DNA of 64,000 nucleotides from the NCBI GenBank assembly GCA_030141605.1, contig JAQGDQ010000809.1:1-64000 (forward strand). The letters run 5' to 3'. Source of the DNA: Tubiluchus corallicola. Lineage: Eukaryota > Priapulida > Priapulimorpha > Priapulimorphida > Tubiluchidae. Below the pieces are notes generated by a model that did no database searches, was not told the DNA's origin, and worked only from the letters and a program-made list of their open reading frames with translations. Below are positions 57,600 through 64,000 of the stretch, piece after piece. The translations under genes were made by a program, and so were the position numbers. Each line of letters starts with the position of its first letter. Positions within the stretch are counted from its first letter, which is position 1.

Positions 57600-58620
57600 A
57601 CAAAGCGACAAAAGGCTAGACAAGTTTCTCATTACCAAAATCGCATCAAGGCAACAGCCACTTGCTTAACTGAATACCAGCCGAACTCATACAAAAGAAA
57701 GCGGTGGCTTTTAAAAACATTTTCACAAGATTGAAGAGACTCGTCGTAGAGCAGTGGTTCCCAAACTTTCTCGGACCGTTACCCAAATCGGGAAACCCGG
57801 TCGTGTCCATTACCCCCCACCTAGTACTACTCTCCAAATCAAAAAGTAAACACACGTATATGCCACAAGAAAACTACGTAAAATGCATTCCGAGCGAAGT
57901 TTTAAAAATTTAACGGGTGCCCGTTACCCCCCCCCCCCCCAAAAAAAAACCATATTACCCCCGGGGGGTAATTTACCCCTACTTTGGGAACCACTGTCGT
58001 AGAGTAACCACTGTTTGATATAATTTTATACAACCTAGATGCCCTAACTAAAAACCCCTCTTTACTTGCACATAACCCGGCATACCTAAGTAATTGACCA
58101 GAAACCACATTATAACCTATCTTAAGTGGAACATTACTAAAAGGAAAAGAATACATAATGATAGGAAAGGAGAAATCAGCAACTTTATGAAAAATATTTG
58201 TTTCATAACCTAATAACCTACCAGTGATTGTTACTGAAACATCCAAATAATTAACAGACTTATCATTGCGCTACTAAGTGTTGCAATTAAACTCTGGGTA
58301 AATGTCAGAAATCAAAATTTCAAAAAATTCACAATTAACCATACAAATATCATCGATGTATCTACAGGTATTAGAAAGTGTTTTAGTCAGACCAAACTTT
58401 TTCTGTTTTAGTAATTTCTGCATAAACTTACAGAATATCATCTAATATTGGACTACAATTTACCACCAAATATATTTCACTTAAATTTGATAAGACTTAC
58501 CAGCTTATTTATTAATATCGACAGCATAATTCATGGTAGTTGGAATGATCTAAATATCTATTTGTGATAGTCACTAGGCAGAAACGCAAGAGAAGAGTAA
58601 CCATGCAGCTTAGAAAAATC
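57600..58620 (-). mobile_element. YIDD-type reverse transcriptase remnant (Penelope-like?)
   Basis: The minus strand reads, with stops and shifts, SNTCRYIDDICMVNCEFFEI, then LISDIYPEFNCN, NYLDVSVTITGRLLGYETN, FSFPIIMYSFPFSNVPL and VSGQLLRYAGLCASKEGFL. The catalytic YIDD, the SDIYPE and YLDV strands and the FPxxNxPFxxSNxP...QLxRYxxxC stretch fit a family common in invertebrate genomes, often described as Penelope-like or DIRS-related. The class is uncertain. The region at 57752-57996 is a later hAT MITE insertion, and coding relics continue below it to about 57660 (LFNLVKMFLKATAFF). Confidence 0.6.
57752..57996. mobile_element. hAT MITE, 245 bp, with perfect 8-bp target duplication
   Basis: The left end CAGTGGTTCCCAAA is the exact inverse of the right end TTTGGGAACCACTG. 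Flanks are tcgtagag at 57744-57751 and tcgtagag at 57997-58004, a perfect 8-bp duplication as made by hAT transposases. The interior has a (C)14(A)9 run at about 57930 and repeated accccc/ggggta blocks that would fold as a long imperfect hairpin. It encodes nothing. Confidence 0.93.
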
Positions 58621-60811
58621 GTTTTTTCTTAAAATGGCTCAGAGCTAGTTTGTCTGCGATATCTCCAAAAGTGTCACTTGACAAATAGCTGTTACGGTTG
58701 CAGTGGCCAATTGACAAAGTTTTTCTTGCCCGTTAGCACCAATAGAAGGTTGTACGACTTCCTCGTTTAAAGAAACTTGCTGCCAGTATGGTAAGTATGA
58801 GGGCACATTGTGTTTACGACAACATTTAGAAACGGACTTCGCACACGAGGCTATAATAATATTTACATCATCTTTATGGCTGCGCAATTAAAGCTCCAAT
58901 CTGAGTATAGGCCAGCAGTTAAATCCACTTTTTCCGAAATATTTGCAAGCCAACTGTCTTTAACTAAAGGACGAAGTCTTCAAGCTATAATGCTTCAATA
59001 ATTTAGGATTAAAGTAAAAATGAATTTTTTCTCCTGGATAAAATTCGTTTGATGAAACACAGATTTGCCATTGCGCATCTCGCATGAATTGATTCAGCAA
59101 ACTCCTAATACTGGAGCCATGAGTTTGCGTGCCAGAATACCATCCCCAAAACTCCATGTGTCACACATTTTGCGAAAAATAAAATTACTATGTTAGGTTT
59201 TGTGATTTGATTAGGTGTTAATGCTTTACCGTTTGAAATAACCTATCCTTCATATAAATGAAAAAACTTACCGGAAATGTAATTGATACTCATCATAGTT
59301 TCCATAGTCTAATATAATATGTGTAATATGTGCCCTAATAATGATCTTCTTCATATATATATATATATATGGGAGAATGTATGGTGTGTTCTTAATTCTG
59401 CTTATTTTGCTTAAAATTGGTTTAGTTGGACTTTTATTTTAAACTATGTCACTGTGCGAGTGTGTCATCTCACAAAGCTTATTGTTACGTAAGTTCAAGG
59501 TTAGATATTCAGTATAATTCGTGGCTAATAGCTAAGCCGGGACAATGAGCTCTGGCTTTAAGAACTGCTTTCTTCACATTTATTATAATAAATGTTATTA
59601 ATAATTATCTACATTAATTTCATATTTTTATTAAAGCCTGGGCTCATTTGCCCAATATTAGCCAGTGTAAGACATTAGCCCATTTTTATCCTATAATTTG
59701 TAAAGTTAATTTAAAGATTGTAAACGATTGTTTTGACATGGCTCAAATGACATGAGCCATAATAAGAAACGGAGTCCGTCTGCGCAAGAAGTTAGTAAAT
59801 AAGGTAAGGGAAAAATAGATTAACTAAGATGTGTTAGCAAACTATGTTATAGAACTTAAGCATTACTAGAGACGAATAAGCAGCATTTTGATTAACTGTG
59901 TTGTTCAGTAATTGCGCGCTATTGTGTGCACTGAAAAAAAGTTAAGCGAAATACACAAAATACTTTAAATAACGCTGTTTTTGTGCAAACCTGTTAGATT
60001 GCCTGTTGAACATAACTCCAGAAGAAGAGACGTCGGCTTTGATGAAGTACATACTGGGCTAGACTGCATTCAGGAAATCTTAGTCCCTCAATGGGAGTAT
60101 ATTACCCAGGCTTATCTAATTCCTCCTTCTTTAATTTAAGATAAAATAAATACAACAGTCACTGAAAATATGATCCTTTCATATTATTATATTACTCGTA
60201 ATAATATGTAACATGATTCTTTTATTGTATTGTATTGCTTCTAAAATATTTCTACATAATTATAAGATTGATATTCAAATGGTGCTAGTAAAATTAAGTC
60301 CTAAATCCTATAGTATTTAACTTAGACTTTTCAAGCTAGACAGATTGGACACAAACTAAACACTAAAAACATCAATTAATCGACATCTGCCAATATTTAT
60401 CACATTAAAGGTTAATTTTTGCATATCCCTAACTATATTATTTATTTGTTGGAAATTATCCCTTCTAAAAGCCGCTTAAAGAAAATTTCTAGATGTTCTG
60501 TCAACCAAACTGCAGGGCAAGAATACAATTAGTTTTGAAATTAAATAATCAAAAAAATTTAACGTTATTAAGGAATAAATTTAATTACAACCCGGGTATT
60601 GTAATTCGAACTCATTAACAGCAGGAATTCCTTGCACAAATTGTCTAAAATCCACAAAATATTACTGGTGTTTAAATTGCCATTAAATGATTAGGAATTT
60701 GTTAAACAAATGTTTTTAGATCATTAATCGTGCATTTATTTTACAGTTAAAGTCGTGTTAGTCAATGACAATTTCATAAGAGTGCACTTAATTTCAGAGA
60801 TAGGTCTTTCT

Positions 60812-60815
<4 letters not shown>
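58620..60815. other. No recognisable gene
   Basis: AT-rich, with a (TA)n at 59352-59370. An upstream first exon of the pentraxin-like gene might lie here or further right, but none could be recognised. Confidence 0.45.

Positions 60816-60905
<90 letters not shown>
60816..60905. repeat. (CT)n microsatellite, about 45 units
   Basis: An uninterrupted CT dinucleotide run of about 90 bases. Long pure runs of this size are usually polymorphic. Confidence 0.97.
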
Positions 60906-60908
<3 letters not shown>

Positions 60909-60909
60909 C

Positions 60910-61935
60910 TCTGTGTAATATGTGTTGTTTGATTGTTTCGTTGCTTGTAATGTATTCAATTGGATGTAGAGCAATAATAATGGTTCAGCCAGCATAAAGT
61001 TTTCGTCCCGCTTTTATATGACAATCATTTAATTTGCTCGGGAGTGATGCTGATAAGCCACTAGCTGGCATAGCAGTGTCTAGTTTTTTTGCTGGGTTAC
61101 TGATGTGTTTACATTTGTATTTATTTTATTTATTTGAAAGTTCTGCCTGCCCAGAGCTTACAATAGACGTAATGGGTATCATGATGATGATGACGATTAA
61201 AGGAATTTTGTTACGTCCTGTATAATAGGACTTCCCATTTTAATTCGGCTTTTCCTACATACCATTCTTTGCCAAATGAGCATTCTTCGAAAATTTTAAT
61301 TAATTTTTGTCATCATTTCGAGTTTTATTTTATGTCTTGTTTTCTAGCTCCTAGTCGGTTTGTAATCATAAAATTATGAAATAAAACCAGCTTGAAATAA
61401 CATTAAAAAAGCGAATGAAGGCGTGCCATATTGTAAGAAGGTGTTTAAGGCAAAATAAATTTTGCGTCGCTATGATAAACAAAGAAAGGAAATTGTTGCT
61501 TTTTGGTTTCAAACACTCCTGTGCAAGAAGCTGTTGAGTATCGAATGGCCTGAAAAAAATTTCAGAGTGATCTATTCGGTGTGATAAAGAAAGTTTTTCT
61601 AAAGTAAGCAAACTAGATGGCTGCATTGGAACATGGAAGGAAATTGCATTTTAAGGTGTCCTGCAGAGTCTGCACTTCACGTGGGATTACCTATAAATCT
61701 TAAGAATACTAATCCATTGTTTAATAATTGAGGATTACGTGCCGGCTTAAGACATAATATTATGTAGAATCTAGTTATAAGGCCTATAATTTGGGTGACT
61801 TTCTCACTGTTATACTATAGTCCCCACACGATACTAGCGCCCTTTTGCATGAACAGCATACAGTAAAAACACCAACCAAGTTTATTTTGCAAATTGCTCA
61901 ATTCAGTGGCATATTACAAAAAATTATTTTTTGTT
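60910..61935. other. No recognisable gene
   Basis: AT-rich, without a domain or RNA gene that I can see. Confidence 0.5.
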
Positions 61936-61940
61936 GCTTT

Positions 61941-63150
61941 CAATTCAATTCAATTCAATTCAATTATTTATTATCTCCGTTAGAACGATAAAAATACAGT
62001 ATAAAGAATACATGGAATATTTTGAAGCAAAGGAGAAGGGCAGCGAAGAACCCGTAGGTTATCAAGTCAGCCACCCTTAAATAGTTATGATTAAATAAAC
62101 TTAATTATGGCGTCGTTATCAATTTAAATTTGTATTCAGTTGATGTGTGTTAATTTGGCAATTGAATGATAGGTATCGTAATACTGTAGAACATATAGTT
62201 TAAATAACGAAAGATTTACAATTCTAAAATACTATGAATCATGCGAAGCAAACACAATAAAAATAACTTGAGATTTTTAAGATAACAGAATATGCATAAT
62301 TTGAGCATTAACTAAAAAATCCGGCAAAAACAAAAAACAGTAAAATGATCAACCAAAGCTGTCGAGAAAAAATATAATAGATTAAACCAAGGAAAAATAA
62401 GGCAAATATAAATCATACAAAACAAAACAAGAAACAGAAGCAAATAAGAAAAACAAAACTGAAATGTTGTAATAATAACATCAATGACTGAATTTGTTGA
62501 GAAAGAAAATATAATAAATTAAACCATCGAAAAACTACTTCAACTGTAAATTAGACAAAATGAAATCAAAATATAACAAAAACTTAAACAAAATCTTTAA
62601 GTGTCGTAGCAATGAAAAAAATATGTATAGTATTACAAGTATATAAGCAAAATGTCTCATTTATTTGTATCCTGCAATAAGTTGTTTTTTATAGTTTAAA
62701 ATTAACTTTTTGTATTTACTGGACTTTAACTGGTCTGGTAATGAATTCCACAGCAAAGATCCTTGGTGTTTTAAAGAATTCTGGCCTTTAGATGTGTTGA
62801 ATCTTTCAATAAAATAAGATTGGGTTGTAGCAAACCTAGTAGAGTGGTGATGCATGTGACATGCTAAAGTATAATAATTGCTGAAGAGATCTGGAAGTGA
62901 ATTATTTTTGAATTTATGTACAAACTTGAGCAATTCTAATTTATACAGATCATGAACTTTTAGTAGATTTAGTTGCAAATACAAAGGTGTTACATGTTCC
63001 CTTTTGCTAGTAAATGTTATAAGTTTGATAATCTTGTTTTGTTTAGAAACCAATGATTTTAAGACCGATGCTGAAGCACTACCCCAGGCTTTGTTCTACA
63101 TTACCACTTGGTAAACATAGCGTTGTTATGCAGATGGTCTCTGTATCTAG
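61941..63150 (-). mobile_element. LINE fragment: RT thumb, C-terminus, 3' UTR and (AATTG)5 tail
   Basis: On the minus strand an open frame reads KAWGSASASVLKSLVSKQNK, LITFTSKREHVTPLYLQLNL, KVHDLYKLELLKFVHKFKNN and SLPDLFSNYY, then GSLLWNSLPDQLKSSKY, ending at 62661. This is the post-palm and C-terminal part of a CR1/L2-like non-LTR element. About 700 bases of 3' untranslated sequence follow, ending in five CAATT units on the plus strand (AATTG on the element's strand) at 61941-61965, a microsatellite tail as used by such LINEs. The 130-residue C-terminal frame is intact, so this copy is fairly young. Confidence 0.78.
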
Positions 63151-63199
63151 CGGGTGAAACTGCAAATGGGTGGATTTATTTCACACTATGATTAAGTAA

Positions 63200-64000
63200 T
63201 AAAGATGTACTTAAGTGCTGCAGTGAGTTTGGTGACAGATTACGTCTAGCGATCGACACTTATATTCCATTACATGTAACAAATGGACCCCAAACCAAAA
63301 TGGTTCAATAGCAAAATAAAGTTTAAGCTTAAAAGGAAGAAAGTTACCCGGAGAAATCATGAAACTATGAAATTATGACTTTGAAATGTATGTAAGAGCC
63401 ATGAAAGAGGCAACATTGACAGTGATAACAGCAAAACCGAATTTCGAACAGAACCTCTGCTATGAATCCAAAGGAAATCCCATACTTTCTGGGCGTAAAC
63501 TCCAATATGATTAAAAGGGAGGGAGTGTAACCACTAAAAAGAGCAGATGGAAGTATAGCATTTAAGGAGCAAAAAATGGCTAATGAATTACGGAAATTTT
63601 TTTCTCAGTTGCCACTAATTACAGAACACAAGCTTGGTGTGCTATATGTAACAGAAATGGAACTACGAACTAAAATTAAATGTATGAAGGGAAATACTGC
63701 AATGGGAACAGATGGCATACATGCTACTGTTATTAAGAAGAACGAAGACTGTCTAATTTATCCTATGCTATTTATTATGAATCTAAGTTTAGCAATAGGT
63801 ATTTTACCTACAAGCTGGAACTTGAAGTGTGCACATGTGTCTGCTATCTTTAAAAAAGGGGATCGGGAACTAGCAAAAAATTATTGACTTATAACTATAA
63901 GCCTTACTTCAGTTGTTTGCAAATTGGTTTCAAGGAATGTCAACGGATAAGATTTTTTGACCATCTTATAAAATACAATTTAATCAGCAATAAGCAGTAC
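63200..64000 (+). mobile_element. LINE fragment: linker and RT N-terminal part, decayed, runs off window
   Basis: The plus strand reads DRLRLAIDTYIPLHVTNGP and, after shifts, LKRADGSIAF. It then has an intact block ANELRKFFSQLPLITEHKL, TKIKCMKGNTAMGTDGIHAT and LSLAIGILPTSWNLKCAHVS, ending AIFKKGDRELAKNY. These are the pre-RT linker and RT fingers of a CR1/L2-like element (Lx3KxxKAxGxDGIxxxxLK, PxxWKxAxVxPIFKKGDRxxxxNYRPISLT). A stop follows NY where R would be expected, and ISLTSVVCKLV and NLISNKQY follow in frame. It continues beyond 64000. Confidence 0.78.

Noticed and set aside
60755-60997. Ser/Leu-repeat protein around the (CT)n run
   Set aside because: The frame is produced by a pure dinucleotide microsatellite and has no coding context.

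Overview
The window is nuclear DNA of an invertebrate animal, most likely a marine lophotrochozoan-type genome. It is AT-rich, its genes are split by GT-AG introns of 0.1-10 kb, and its gene families are metazoan: EGF/WSC secreted protein, Golgi carbohydrate sulfotransferase, pentraxin-fold protein, rhodopsin-class GPCR and a METTL27-type methyltransferase. Decayed LINEs, hAT miniature elements, tRNA-derived SINEs and coding-length minisatellites are dense throughout. I cannot name the species.

Layout. 1-2.1 kb: GGTGT low-complexity DNA, then three diverged tandem copies of an unknown repeat. 4.07-6.5 kb (minus): a secreted EGF + two-WSC-domain protein, four exons. 6.6-7.1 kb: a hAT-type MITE. 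7.6-10.3 kb: LINE remnants. 11.7-13.5 kb (plus): the last three recognisable exons of a METTL27-like methyltransferase. 13.7-15.05 kb (plus): a frameshifted three-exon gene with a C-terminal Cys motif, directly followed by a 120-bp tandem array. 17.0-17.3 kb: two tRNA-like SINE heads facing each other. 20.2-22.1 kb (plus): the end of a BEL/Pao retrotransposon pol gene, preceded by about 30 copies of a 51-bp minisatellite that appears to derive from its own integrase. 23.2-37.2 kb (plus): a complete eight-exon, 395-residue CHST15-like sulfotransferase. Its introns carry a 27-bp minisatellite with about 50 CACGTG sites and two LINE fragments. 39.5-57.2 kb (minus): a six-exon pentraxin-like secreted protein with an in-frame stop in its fourth exon. 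A complete intronless class A GPCR (49.3-50.9 kb, plus) lies in its longest intron. 57.6-58.6 kb: a YIDD reverse-transcriptase remnant split by a 245-bp hAT MITE with a perfect 8-bp target duplication. 61.9-64 kb: LINE fragments in opposite orientation running off the window end.

The host genes do not form an obvious pathway. Three of them (WSC/EGF protein, sulfotransferase, pentraxin-like protein) act in the secretory or extracellular space. The strongest leads for follow-up are the integrase-derived minisatellite, the E-box array inside sulfotransferase intron 1, the interrupted pentraxin gene whose third-exon splice acceptor abuts a LINE tail, and an apparent AT-AG intron in the methyltransferase gene. 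All exon joins were made by eye from splice consensus, reading phase and domain continuity, without transcript data.
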